A stretch of DNA of 64,000 bases from Henriciella sp. (lineage in GTDB: Bacteria > Pseudomonadota > Alphaproteobacteria > Caulobacterales > Hyphomonadaceae). Below the pieces are notes generated by a model, which saw only the letters and a list, made by a program, of their open reading frames with translations, did no database searches and had not been told where the DNA came from. Where the stretch lies: the NCBI RefSeq assembly GCF_029937755.1, contig NZ_JAPYPG010000004.1, positions 62,001 through 126,000 of the forward strand, read 5' to 3'. The translations under genes were made by a program, and so were the position numbers. Shown here one piece after another: positions 53,427 through 61,813 of this stretch (the first letter of the stretch is position 1; the number at the start of each line of letters is the position of its first letter).

Positions 53427-54757
53427 AAGTCTATGTCGTCGATGGAAACCGAACGCCATTCCTGAAAGCCCGCGGCAAGCCGGGCCCCTTCACAGCTGTC
53501 GATCTGGCCGTTCAGGCGGGCCGCGTGCTGATGATGCGCCATCCAGACATCGCAAGCGAGATCGAAGAAGTTATTCTCGGTTGCGGCTCGCCCGGCGCGG
53601 AAGCGACCAATCCGGCGCGGGTTGCGGCTCTGCGGATGGGGCTCGGCAAGGACATGCCGGGCTGGACGGTTCAGCGCAATTGCGGCTCCGGCATGCAGTC
53701 AGTCGACAGCGCATTCCGTTATATCAGGGCTGGCGATTATGATTGTCTGCTGGTTGGCGGCACCGAAAGCCTTAGCCACGCCCCGCTGCTGCTCAATGAC
53801 GATGCGGTCGACTGGTTTGCTGATGTGAACACCTCAAAGTCACTGCTGGGCCGTCTGGAAGCCATGAGCAAGTTCCGCTTCTCGATGCTTGAGCCCGTCA
53901 TCGGTGTGGAGAAGGGTCTGACCGATACCGTGGTCGATCTCGGCATGGGACAGACGGCAGAAATCCTGCGTTATGAGTGGGGTATCAGCCGGGAGGAGGC
54001 CGACGCCTATGCTGTCGAAAGTCATCATCGCCTCGCCAAGGCCCAGGAAGAGGGGTGGCTCGACAGTGAAGTGGACCCGGTCTTCAGCGAAGACGGCGAA
54101 GTCTTCGAAAAGGATGATGGTGTGCGCCCGAACTCGACAGTCGAGAAGCTTTCGACTCTCAAACCTGTCTTTGAGCGTCCGTATGGCCACGTTACGGCCG
54201 GCAACTCTTCGCAGGTGACCGATGGTGCCTGCTGGATGATCGTTGCCTCGGAGCGCTTCGTGGAGAAGCACGGTCTCAAGCCTCTCGGCGAAATCAAGGA
54301 TAGCGAGTGGGCAGCCCTCTCACCCGCACGCATGGGTTTAGGACCTGTTCACTCCGTGACACCGATCCTGAAGCGCAATGCACTCGGCGTTTCAGACATC
54401 GATCTCTGGGAGCTAAATGAGGCGTTTGCCCATCAGGTGCTTGCCTGTCTGAGGGCATGGGAAGACGACACGTTCTGCAAACAGGAACTTGGCCTCGACT
54501 CAGCGCTCGGGGCGATTGACCGCGAAAAGCTTAATGTTGATGGAGGCGCCATCAGTCTCGGGCACCCAGTCGGCACAAGTGGCGCACGTATCGTGCTCCA
54601 TGCCCTCAACGCCATGCAACGGCTCGGGACAGAGACCGGCATCGCCACCGAATGCATCGGCGGCGGTCAGGGCGGCGGAATGCTTCTCGAAGCGGTCACC
54701 GGTGGGGTGACTCAAAAATCCGCGACGGCACAGACTGAACAGACGGAGACAGCCTGA
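53423..54757 (+). CDS. fadI: Acetyl-CoA C-acyltransferase (thiolase)
   Basis: A 444-residue thiolase. The acylated Cys is in RNCGSGMQSVDSA, the catalytic His in SLGHPVGTSGARI and the second Cys in ECIGGGQGGGMLLE. It cleaves 3-ketoacyl-CoA. It overlaps FadE (ATGA) and shares one base with the next gene. FadI versus FadA is chosen by linkage to a FadJ-type protein and is not certain. Confidence 0.88.
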   Translation: MKVYVVDGNRTPFLKARGKPGPFTAVDLAVQAGRVLMMRHPDIASEIEEVILGCGSPGAEATNPARVAALRMGLGKDMPGWTVQRNCGSGMQSVDSAFRYIRAGDYDCLLVGGTESLSHAPLLLNDDAVDWFADVNTSKSLLGRLEAMSKFRFSMLEPVIGVEKGLTDTVVDLGMGQTAEILRYEWGISREEADAYAVESHHRLAKAQEEGWLDSEVDPVFSEDGEVFEKDDGVRPNSTVEKLSTLKPVFERPYGHVTAGNSSQVTDGACWMIVASERFVEKHGLKPLGEIKDSEWAALSPARMGLGPVHSVTPILKRNALGVSDIDLWELNEAFAHQVLACLRAWEDDTFCKQELGLDSALGAIDREKLNVDGGAISLGHPVGTSGARIVLHALNAMQRLGTETGIATECIGGGQGGGMLLEAVTGGVTQKSATAQTEQTETA

Positions 54758-56760
54758 TGGCCAAGCAAATCTGGCATCTCGAAAAACACGAAGACAACAC
54801 GGCTACATTGACGATCAACGTGCCCGGTCAGGCACAGAATACGCTGGGCCAGGCCGTACTTGATGGCTTTTGCGCACAGCTGGATGTACTTGAGAAGGAG
54901 ACGCCGAAAGCGCTTTTCATTCGGTCAAGTAAAACCTCCGGCTTCATGGCTGGAGCAGATATCGATGAACTTTCAAGCGCCGATGCCGAGGCCCTCAAGA
55001 CCCTGATCGATCAGGGGCACAAGGCACTTAAACGCCTTGAAAATCTCTCCTGTCCGACCGTGGCCATCATCCACGGCACCTGCCTTGGTGGCGGACTCGA
55101 AGTGGCGCTGGCGTGTGATCATCGCGTGGCGGACCAAACGGCCCGCTTTGGCTTCCCGGAAGTGCAACTCGGCCTTCACCCGGGCCTCGGCGGCACCGAA
55201 CGCTTCGTTGCCCTGCTTGAGCCAGCGACCGCGCTTCAGCTCATGCTGACCGGCAAGACAATCGATGCGCGCAAGGCCAGGAAGCTGGGCCTTGTACGCG
55301 ATGCCGTTCCCAAGCGGCATCTGACAGCAGCTGCAAAGGCCGCAGCAGAGGCAGGGAAAAAGACACGCAAACGGGGGCTATTCGCCGAGCTCAGACACAC
55401 GGTCGAAATCTCATCGCCCGGCAAGCGTTTCATCGCGAACCGTGCGCGCAAGGAAACCGAGAAGCGTTTCAGCAAGAAACACTATCCGGCGCCCTATGCG
55501 CTGATCGACCTGTTCGAAGAAGAAACCGGTACTGATGATGCCCTGCAAAAAGAAGCCCGGTCCTTCGTTGCACTCAGCCAGACACAGACGGCGGAAAACC
55601 TGATCAACCTTTTCCTGCGGCGCGAGGCCCTCAAGCGCGATGCCCGCCGCCCCAAAGGGCATGACATCGCTCATGTCCATGTCATCGGGGCTGGTACCAT
55701 GGGCGCGGATATCGCGATGTGGACCGCGATGAACGGCTATACCGTCACGCTTCAGGACATCGACAATGAGGTTATCGCAAAGGCCATCGGCCGCGCGCAC
55801 AAATGGATGGACGGCAAACCGGATCATTCCGATGACATTCGTGACCCGGAAGACCGCCTGATTGCCGACCCAAAGGGAGACGGCGTCCGGTCTGCCGATC
55901 TCATCATTGAGGCGGGCCCTGAAAAGGCCGAAATCAAGCAGAAAATCTATGATGGTTTTAAGGACAAGTTGAAGTCACGAGCTATCATTGCAACGAACAC
56001 ATCCAGTATCCGTCTGGAAACACTGGCCAAGGGCCTTCCCAAGCCCAATGCGGGCCGTTTCGTGGGCCTCCATTTCTTCAACCCCGTCACCAAAATGCCG
56101 CTTGTGGAGATCGTGAAGGGCGAGACCACGACCAAGGAAACACTCAGCCGCGCACTCGCTTTCGTCGAGTCGATCGACAAACTACCGCTTCCAGTCAAGA
56201 GCGCCCCCGGTTTCCTGGTCAACCGTATTCTCACCCCTTACTTGCTTGAGGCCGTCAAACTGATTGACGAAGGAAACAGCGCCGAGGACGTCGATGCTGC
56301 GGCCGAAGCCTTCGGTATGCAGCAAGGGCCGGTCGAAGTCGCCGACACGGTCGGTCTCGACATATGCCTGGAAGTGGGCCGCGTTCTGGCGCGCGATCTC
56401 GATCATATCAACGAACCGCCCCAACAACTGGTCGAGAAGGTTGATGCAGGTGACCTGGGCAAGAAGTCCGGTCAGGGCTTCTATACCTGGAAGGATGGCG
56501 AGCCCCAGAAGGAAGAAAGCCAGGCCACCGATCAGCAGCTGGAGAGCCTGCAGAAACGCCTTCTTGATCCGCTTCTGGAAGAGGTGCGCCGTGTGCTTGA
56601 TGAGGGTATCGTCGCCTCCGAGGACCACCTTGATCTTGGCGCGGTTTTCGGGTCAGGCTTCGCCCCCTTCCGCGGTGGTCCGTGCACTTACATGCGCCAG
56701 CGCAAAGCACCATCTTCGGAAGAGACACAGGACGAACCGGCGGAGCCGAGCGAGGCGTAG
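54757..56760 (+). CDS. fadJ: Multifunctional enoyl-CoA hydratase/3-hydroxyacyl-CoA dehydrogenase
   Basis: A 667-residue fusion. The N-terminal crotonase domain contains GTCLGGGLEVALACDHRVA and GLHPGLGGTERF. The dehydrogenase part begins HVIGAGTMGADIAMW, with the HFFNPVTKMPLVEIV motif and a duplicated C-terminal domain (DLGKKSGQGFYTW). It carries out hydration and oxidation in beta-oxidation and should associate with the thiolase. The assignment of FadJ rather than FadB is based on length and context. Confidence 0.92.
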   Translation: MAKQIWHLEKHEDNTATLTINVPGQAQNTLGQAVLDGFCAQLDVLEKETPKALFIRSSKTSGFMAGADIDELSSADAEALKTLIDQGHKALKRLENLSCPTVAIIHGTCLGGGLEVALACDHRVADQTARFGFPEVQLGLHPGLGGTERFVALLEPATALQLMLTGKTIDARKARKLGLVRDAVPKRHLTAAAKAAAEAGKKTRKRGLFAELRHTVEISSPGKRFIANRARKETEKRFSKKHYPAPYALIDLFEEETGTDDALQKEARSFVALSQTQTAENLINLFLRREALKRDARRPKGHDIAHVHVIGAGTMGADIAMWTAMNGYTVTLQDIDNEVIAKAIGRAHKWMDGKPDHSDDIRDPEDRLIADPKGDGVRSADLIIEAGPEKAEIKQKIYDGFKDKLKSRAIIATNTSSIRLETLAKGLPKPNAGRFVGLHFFNPVTKMPLVEIVKGETTTKETLSRALAFVESIDKLPLPVKSAPGFLVNRILTPYLLEAVKLIDEGNSAEDVDAAAEAFGMQQGPVEVADTVGLDICLEVGRVLARDLDHINEPPQQLVEKVDAGDLGKKSGQGFYTWKDGEPQKEESQATDQQLESLQKRLLDPLLEEVRRVLDEGIVASEDHLDLGAVFGSGFAPFRGGPCTYMRQRKAPSSEETQDEPAEPSEA

Positions 56761-58647
56761 ATGGATGGACAGGTTCAGGACGGAGAGGCCGCTTCGCTTG
56801 CGACCTTCTCATCGCCCGAAGAATGCGCAAAGGCAGTCGTCGAAAAGGTAGGCAAGGATATCCGACTTGCCTTGCCACTCGGGCTTGGCAAGGCCAACAA
56901 GCTGACCAATGCACTCTATGCTATCGTAAAGGAGGATCCCTCCCTCCACCTCACTATTTATACCGCCCTGTCGATCATCCGGCCAAAGCTCGGCGGTGGC
57001 CTGCCGGCGCGTTTCGGTGGTCCTTTGCTGGAAAAATTCTTCGGCGATTATCCGGATCTGCATTACGCAACCGACCGCACAAAGGGCACGTTGCCCTCAA
57101 ACGTTAAGGTCGAAGAGTTTTTTCTCTCAACCGGCACGCTTCTCGGTAACGCGTATGCACAGCGCCACTATAACAGCGTGAACTACACGCACGCGATGCG
57201 CCGCATCATTGCAGAGGGCGTCAACGTCCTCGGCCAGATGATTTCCCGCCGCGACGGGCGCTACAGCCTGTCCTGCAACTCCGATCTCAGCCTCGATCTC
57301 ATTCCGTTGATGCGCGACAAGGTCGGCCGAGAGAACTTCATTGTTGTCGGTGAGCTGAACGACCGGCTGCCCTTCATGCCAAACGATGCCGAAGTCCCGC
57401 CGGACGAATTCGACATGCTACTGGAAGCGGACGGCTATGACCTGGCCGGTCCGCCCGCACCGCGCGTGGATCTGACCAGCCATGCGATCGGCCTGCGTGC
57501 GGCGCGGCTCGTCAAGGATGGCGGCACCCTGCAGATCGGCATCGGCTCGCTCGGCGACGGGGCGGCCCAGTCGGTTCGCTTGCGCCATGTCAATCCGGAA
57601 GCCTTCCGCGTAGCCTTGACCGACCTGCCGGGCCCGGCCGGGCCAAAGGAAGAAGGCGGCGATGACCCATTCAGCCAGGGCCTTTATGGCTGCACGGAGA
57701 TGTTCACCCAAGGCATGTTCGAAATCCTGCGCGCAGGCATCTTCTCGCGGCGCGCCCATGAAGGCCGCGATATTACCATTGATGGGGGCTTCTTTCTCGG
57801 GCCCCAGACCTTCTATCGCGGCCTGCGCGAGGCACCTGACGACATCCTCAACCTGATCAACATGACCAGTGTTGACGATGTGAACGCGCTTTATGGCAAT
57901 GAAGAGGTGCGCCGCCGCGAGCGGGTCGACGCGCGCTTCATAAACATTGCGATGAAGACGACCTGTCTTGGTGCCATTACGTCAGATGCGCTCGAAGACG
58001 GCCGTGTGGTGAGTGGGGTTGGCGGGCAATACAACTTTGTCGCGCAGGCTCATGAACTTGAAGGCGCGCGCTCGATCATCCTTCTCAAGGCCGTGCGCGA
58101 GAGCAAGGGCAAGGTCGAATCCAATATCGTCTGGAGCTATGGCCATGTGACGGTCCCGCGTCACCTCCGGGACATTATTGTCACCGAATACGGCGTTGCC
58201 GACCTTCGCGGGCAGCCCGATGAGGAGTGCGTGAAGCGCATGCTGGCGATCACGGATGCGCGCTTTATCGACGGGCTTGTCGAGGAAGCGCAGGCCGCCA
58301 AGAAATTGTCGAAGGATTTCAAGGTTCCCGATGCCTGGAGACAGAACACGCCTGCCGCCATTAAGGCTGCCCTGAAGCCACATCTCGGCCATATGCCCGC
58401 CTATCCGTTCGGCACGGAACTCAACGATGTCGAGCAGGATCTGGCCCCCGCAATGGAGCACTTACAGGACAGGACGGCGACCCGGGGCGGCCGTCTTTCC
58501 TACATCCTGTCCGCGCTCACATCCGCCCCGCCGGCATCGGACTATGCGCCCCACATGGCGCGGCTTGGCCTCGACAAGACCTCCGGCCTTCAGGAATTCC
58601 TCTGGAAGAAGCTCGTCCTGAAGAGCCTTTCGGATGTCGGAAAATAG
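56761..58647 (+). CDS. Acetyl-CoA hydrolase/transferase family protein
   Basis: A 628-residue protein directly after FadJ, zero bases apart. It resembles the acetyl-CoA hydrolase/4-hydroxybutyrate CoA-transferase family, with GGTLQIGIGSLGDGAAQ, SDALEDGRVVSGVGGQYNFV and VTEYGVADLRGQPDEE. An N-terminal extension makes it longer than the usual 430-500 residues. It could remove CoA from products or swap it onto acids during growth on fatty acids. The actual CoA donor is unknown. Confidence 0.85.
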   Translation: MDGQVQDGEAASLATFSSPEECAKAVVEKVGKDIRLALPLGLGKANKLTNALYAIVKEDPSLHLTIYTALSIIRPKLGGGLPARFGGPLLEKFFGDYPDLHYATDRTKGTLPSNVKVEEFFLSTGTLLGNAYAQRHYNSVNYTHAMRRIIAEGVNVLGQMISRRDGRYSLSCNSDLSLDLIPLMRDKVGRENFIVVGELNDRLPFMPNDAEVPPDEFDMLLEADGYDLAGPPAPRVDLTSHAIGLRAARLVKDGGTLQIGIGSLGDGAAQSVRLRHVNPEAFRVALTDLPGPAGPKEEGGDDPFSQGLYGCTEMFTQGMFEILRAGIFSRRAHEGRDITIDGGFFLGPQTFYRGLREAPDDILNLINMTSVDDVNALYGNEEVRRRERVDARFINIAMKTTCLGAITSDALEDGRVVSGVGGQYNFVAQAHELEGARSIILLKAVRESKGKVESNIVWSYGHVTVPRHLRDIIVTEYGVADLRGQPDEECVKRMLAITDARFIDGLVEEAQAAKKLSKDFKVPDAWRQNTPAAIKAALKPHLGHMPAYPFGTELNDVEQDLAPAMEHLQDRTATRGGRLSYILSALTSAPPASDYAPHMARLGLDKTSGLQEFLWKKLVLKSLSDVGK

Positions 58648-58679
58648 GGGAAAAATCCCGCAATTCCGACATTCCGAAA
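58628..58679 (+). terminator. Hairpin at the end of the beta-oxidation operon
   Basis: TTTCGGATGTCGGAA (58628-58642) pairs with TTCCGACATTCCGAAA (58664-58679), with one bulged T. The left arm covers the stop region of the last gene. A-rich sequence follows rather than T-rich, so termination efficiency is uncertain. Confidence 0.5.
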
Positions 58680-58680
58680 A

Positions 58681-58710
58681 CAGTCCAGAAACAGTCCAGT
58701 TTCAGTCCAC
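58681..58710 (+). repeat. Three CAGTCCA heptamers at exact 11-bp spacing
   Basis: CAGTCCAG at 58681, CAGTCCAG at 58692 and CAGTCCAC at 58703. The 11-bp phase with 7-bp direct repeats and 4-bp gaps is the arrangement bound by PhoB/OmpR-type response regulators. It lies 36 bp upstream of the arsR -35 element. Confidence 0.6.
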
Positions 58711-58745
58711 TTCTGAACGGGAATCTGACCACCTCAAAAAGAGCA

Positions 58746-58774
58746 TTGACTAAATTCGATATTTCAACGATACT
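58746..58774 (+). promoter_or_regulatory. arsR promoter, probably giving a leaderless mRNA
   Basis: TTGACT (58746-58751), 17-bp spacer, GATACT (58769-58774). A start seven bases later falls on the arsR ATG (58781). The spacer AAATTCGATATTTCAAC is AT-rich and partly dyadic, a likely ArsR operator. Confidence 0.5.
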
Positions 58775-58780
58775 GGAAGT

Positions 58781-59146
58781 ATGGAAATCAAAACGGCTGT
58801 CACCTCTCTCTCCGCCCTGGCCCATGAAGGCCGGCTGACCGTCTTCCGGGCGCTGGTGCGCGCAGGACAATCAGGGATGGCGGCAGGACGGATTGCGGAC
58901 GAAAGCGGGACGCCCGCCAACACACTCTCGGCCCAGCTTAACATCCTGTCCCAGGCCGGCCTGATCACGAGCGAGCGTCAGGGCCGGTCCATTATCTACT
59001 CCGCCTGCTTCGACCAGATGAGCGATCTCATCGTCTTTCTCATGGAGGATTGCTGCGCCGGGGAAGCCTGCGTGGCGACCAGCGTCGAAGCAGCGGCCAA
59101 TCGCGTGCTGTGCTGCACAACCGAGAACAAGGAACTCACCCAATGA
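58781..59146 (+). CDS. arsR: ArsR-family arsenite-responsive repressor
   Basis: A 121-residue winged-helix regulator: LSALAHEGRLTVFRALVRAG, then NTLSAQLNILSQAGLITSERQGRSIIY. A Cys pair near the C-terminus (EDCCAGEACV) together with a later CC (VLCCTT) may bind As(III). The derepressed operon continues with arsI and acr3. It overlaps arsI by four bases. Confidence 0.93.
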   Translation: MEIKTAVTSLSALAHEGRLTVFRALVRAGQSGMAAGRIADESGTPANTLSAQLNILSQAGLITSERQGRSIIYSACFDQMSDLIVFLMEDCCAGEACVATSVEAAANRVLCCTTENKELTQ

Positions 59147-59634
59147 AACGCCTGCATGTGCATATCGCCGTCGATGACCTCGACCGCACCATCGGCTTCT
59201 ATTCCGCCTTGTTTGCGGCTGAGCCCTCCGTTCGTAAAGCAGACTACGCAAAATGGATGCTGGATGATCCGCGCGTCAATCTCGCGATCAGCCAACGCGG
59301 CGCAAACCCCGGTGTCGAGCATCTCGGTATCCAGGTCGAGGATGAGAGTGAGCTTGCCGACGTCTATGCCCGGCTTTCAAAGGCCGACGCGCCCGTCTTC
59401 GAGGAAGGCGAGACCACTTGCTGCTATGCCCAGTCTGAAAAGAGCTGGATCAGCGACCCTGCGGGCGTGCCCTGGGAGGTCTTCCTGACCCATGGCGACG
59501 CGGTCCACTATGGCGGCGGCCCCGTAATTGATGAGGCCCGCCTTGCCGCCACACCGACCGGCATGCCGCAGGCTGCCAGTTGCACGCCCGCCCCCGTCGC
59601 AAAACCCGAAGCGAAAAGCGGCTGCTGCGGCTAG
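59143..59634 (+). CDS. arsI: ArsI-type C-As lyase (vicinal-oxygen-chelate dioxygenase)
   Basis: A 163-residue protein. KRLHVHIAVDDLDRTIGFY supplies the first metal His and VEHLGIQVED the second. The Cys pair in TTCCYAQSEKSW is the organoarsenical-binding motif of ArsI, and PWEVFLTH holds the Glu ligand. The tail ends SGCCG. It cleaves the carbon-arsenic bond of trivalent methyl or aromatic arsenicals. ATG at 59143 overlaps the arsR stop as ATGA. The related CadI group is an alternative name. Confidence 0.9.
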   Translation: MKRLHVHIAVDDLDRTIGFYSALFAAEPSVRKADYAKWMLDDPRVNLAISQRGANPGVEHLGIQVEDESELADVYARLSKADAPVFEEGETTCCYAQSEKSWISDPAGVPWEVFLTHGDAVHYGGGPVIDEARLAATPTGMPQAASCTPAPVAKPEAKSGCCG

Positions 59635-60681
59635 ATGGGGACGTTCGAGCGCTACCTGTCGCTCTGGATCGCGCTGGCGATCCTGGCCGGGATCACCCTC
59701 GGCCAGGTCCTGCCCGGCGTGGTCGAGGCGCTGGCCGGTCTGGAATATGCCAATGTGAACTTCGCCGTCGCCATCCTCATCTGGGCAATGGTCTGGCCGA
59801 TGATGATCGGCGTCGACTTTTCAAGCCTTGCGCGTGTCGGCGAGAAACCGAAAGGGCTGGTCATCACGCTGGTCGTGAACTGGCTGATCAAGCCGTTCAC
59901 CATGGCCGCACTCGGTGTTCTCTTCTTCCGCTATGTCTTTGCCGGACTGATTCCGCCGGCTGAGGCCGAAGGCTATCTGGCCGGCCTTATCCTGCTTGGG
60001 GCAGCCCCCTGTACGGCCATGGTCTTCATCTGGTCGCAGCTCACACGGGGTGATCCGAACTACACGCTTGTCCAGGTCAGCGTGAACGATGCCATCATGG
60101 TGTTCGCCTTCGCACCAATCGTCGCCTTCCTGCTCGGCGTTACCGAAATCTCTGTGCCATGGGAAACGCTTCTCCTGTCGGTCGCGCTTTATGTCGTCGT
60201 GCCGCTGGTCGCAGGGATAGCCGCGCGCGCCCTGCTGAAGGCGCGTGGCGGAGAGGCCGCTGTGGACGGTTTCATCGAGCGGGTGAAACCTGCTTCCATC
60301 CTCGGCTTGTTGCTGACGGTGGTGCTACTCTTCGGTTTCCAGGGTGAGGTGATCCTCGCACGCCCGCTTGTCATCGCGCTGATCGCGGTGCCGATCCTGA
60401 TCCAGTCCTATGGCATCTTCCTTTTGGCGTATGGCGCGGCCTTCGCCCTGAAAGTGCCGCACCGGATTGCCGCCCCCTGTGCCCTGATCGGGACGTCCAA
60501 CTTCTTCGAACTGGCCGTGGCTGTCGCCATCAGCCTGTTCGGGCTCAACTCCGGCGCCGCTTTGGCCACCGTGGTCGGCGTGCTGGTCGAAGTGCCCGTC
60601 ATGCTGTCGCTGGTGGCCATCGCCAACCGGACACGCGCAGCGTTTCCGGAGAGCGAAGAGCCGGTTGAGGCCGTGCCGTAG
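59635..60681 (+). CDS. acr3: ACR3-family arsenite efflux permease
   Basis: A 348-residue membrane protein with about ten helices. [20 protein letters not shown] contains the family's essential Cys, and [21 protein letters not shown] is the second conserved region. It exports arsenite with the proton gradient. It starts directly after the arsI stop. The same frame stays open for another 34 codons after its TAG stop. Confidence 0.93.
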   Translation: MGTFERYLSLWIALAILAGITLGQVLPGVVEALAGLEYANVNFAVAILIWAMVWPMMIGVDFSSLARVGEKPKGLVITLVVNWLIKPFTMAALGVLFFRYVFAGLIPPAEAEGYLAGLILLGAAPCTAMVFIWSQLTRGDPNYTLVQVSVNDAIMVFAFAPIVAFLLGVTEISVPWETLLLSVALYVVVPLVAGIAARALLKARGGEAAVDGFIERVKPASILGLLLTVVLLFGFQGEVILARPLVIALIAVPILIQSYGIFLLAYGAAFALKVPHRIAAPCALIGTSNFFELAVAVAISLFGLNSGAALATVVGVLVEVPVMLSLVAIANRTRAAFPESEEPVEAVP

Positions 60682-60802
60682 CGGCGCAGGGGCGCCACGC
60701 CCCGCGCAGATGGCAATATCACCTTGCTGGACATCCATGGCGACCTGGCCGAGGCTGAGGAGGATGCCGCCGCAGAGGCGGAGTAAGTCTCGAGGTCCGC
60801 GA

Positions 60803-61813
60803 TTGACGCGATACGTCTGGTTCTTCCTGGCTTGTGCCGGAGTGGTGGCCTGCAGTGGCCCTGCCCCGGCCCATCCCCCTGCCGAGGACACCGCCCGTTG
60901 CGACACCGCCCTGCCGACAGGCGCGGTGGAGATCGAGGGCGGTCAGTTCACGATGGGCTCGGACGCCAACTACCGGGAAGAAAGCCCCTCACGCACCGTC
61001 ACGGTCGATACGTTCTGGATGGACCGGACCGAGGTCACCGTGGAGCGGTTTGCCCGGTTCGTGGAGGAGACCGGCTATGAAACGGTTGCCGAACGCCCGA
61101 TTGATCCGGAGACGATGCCTGATGTCGATCTGGAGGCCCGCCCCGACCTCGCGCCGATCTTCGAGCCCGGCGGCGCTGTGTTCCGGCCGGGCGATGTCGA
61201 GACACTGAGAACCGCGTCCTGGTGGCACTATGTGCCCGGCGCGAGCTGGCGCCATCCGCAAGGGCCCGATGCGCCGGAGGCGGCCCCGCGCGAGCCGGTC
61301 ACGCAGATCGCTTTTGAAGATGCCGAAGCCTTTGCCAGCTGGGCCGGGGGACACCTGCCAACCGAGGCGGAATGGGAATATGCCGCGCTCGCCAATGACG
61401 AAGGCGCATCCAGTACCTCGGCTCGGCCCCGTAATGCCAATACCTGGCAAGGGATCTTCCCGGTCGAGAATACCGGCGAAGACGGATTTGATGGCGTGGC
61501 GCCAGCGGGCTGCTTCGCGCCGAATGCCAATGGCCTGCACGACATGCTCGGCAATGTCTGGGAGTGGACGACGGACTGGTACGCGCCCTTTCCGGCAGCA
61601 GATACGGACAATCCGCAAGGCGTGCCGCAGGACCGGAGCTTCGACCCGGCAAACCCCGGCGTGCCCTCTCGCGTTCTCAAGGGTGGCAGCTTCCTCTGCG
61701 CGGAAAACTATTGCCAGCGCTATCGCCCTGCCGCGCGGCACCCGCAGGAAACGGGGCTTGGCACCAATCATATCGGTTTCCGCCTCGTCTACGACGAAGC
61801 CCCCGAAGACTAG
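60803..61813 (+). CDS. Lipoprotein of the formylglycine-generating enzyme (FGE/SUMF1) family
   Basis: A protein of about 336 residues from TTG at 60803; ATG at 60764 (directly after AGGAGG) is an alternative start. The N-terminus is a lipoprotein signal (RYVWFFLACAGVVAC, lipobox VVAC). The FGE core runs from IEGGQFTMGSDANY through LPTEAEWEYAA and GNVWEWTTDWY to GGSFLCAENYCQRYR. The last keeps both Cys that bind copper in true FGEs, unlike most SUMF1-domain proteins. The usual substrate is a sulfatase Cys. No sulfatase is in the window, and a membrane-anchored FGE is unusual. It ends the arsenic operon and overlaps the convergent RND gene by CTAG. Confidence 0.85.
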   Translation: MTRYVWFFLACAGVVACSGPAPAHPPAEDTARCDTALPTGAVEIEGGQFTMGSDANYREESPSRTVTVDTFWMDRTEVTVERFARFVEETGYETVAERPIDPETMPDVDLEARPDLAPIFEPGGAVFRPGDVETLRTASWWHYVPGASWRHPQGPDAPEAAPREPVTQIAFEDAEAFASWAGGHLPTEAEWEYAALANDEGASSTSARPRNANTWQGIFPVENTGEDGFDGVAPAGCFAPNANGLHDMLGNVWEWTTDWYAPFPAADTDNPQGVPQDRSFDPANPGVPSRVLKGGSFLCAENYCQRYRPAARHPQETGLGTNHIGFRLVYDEAPED

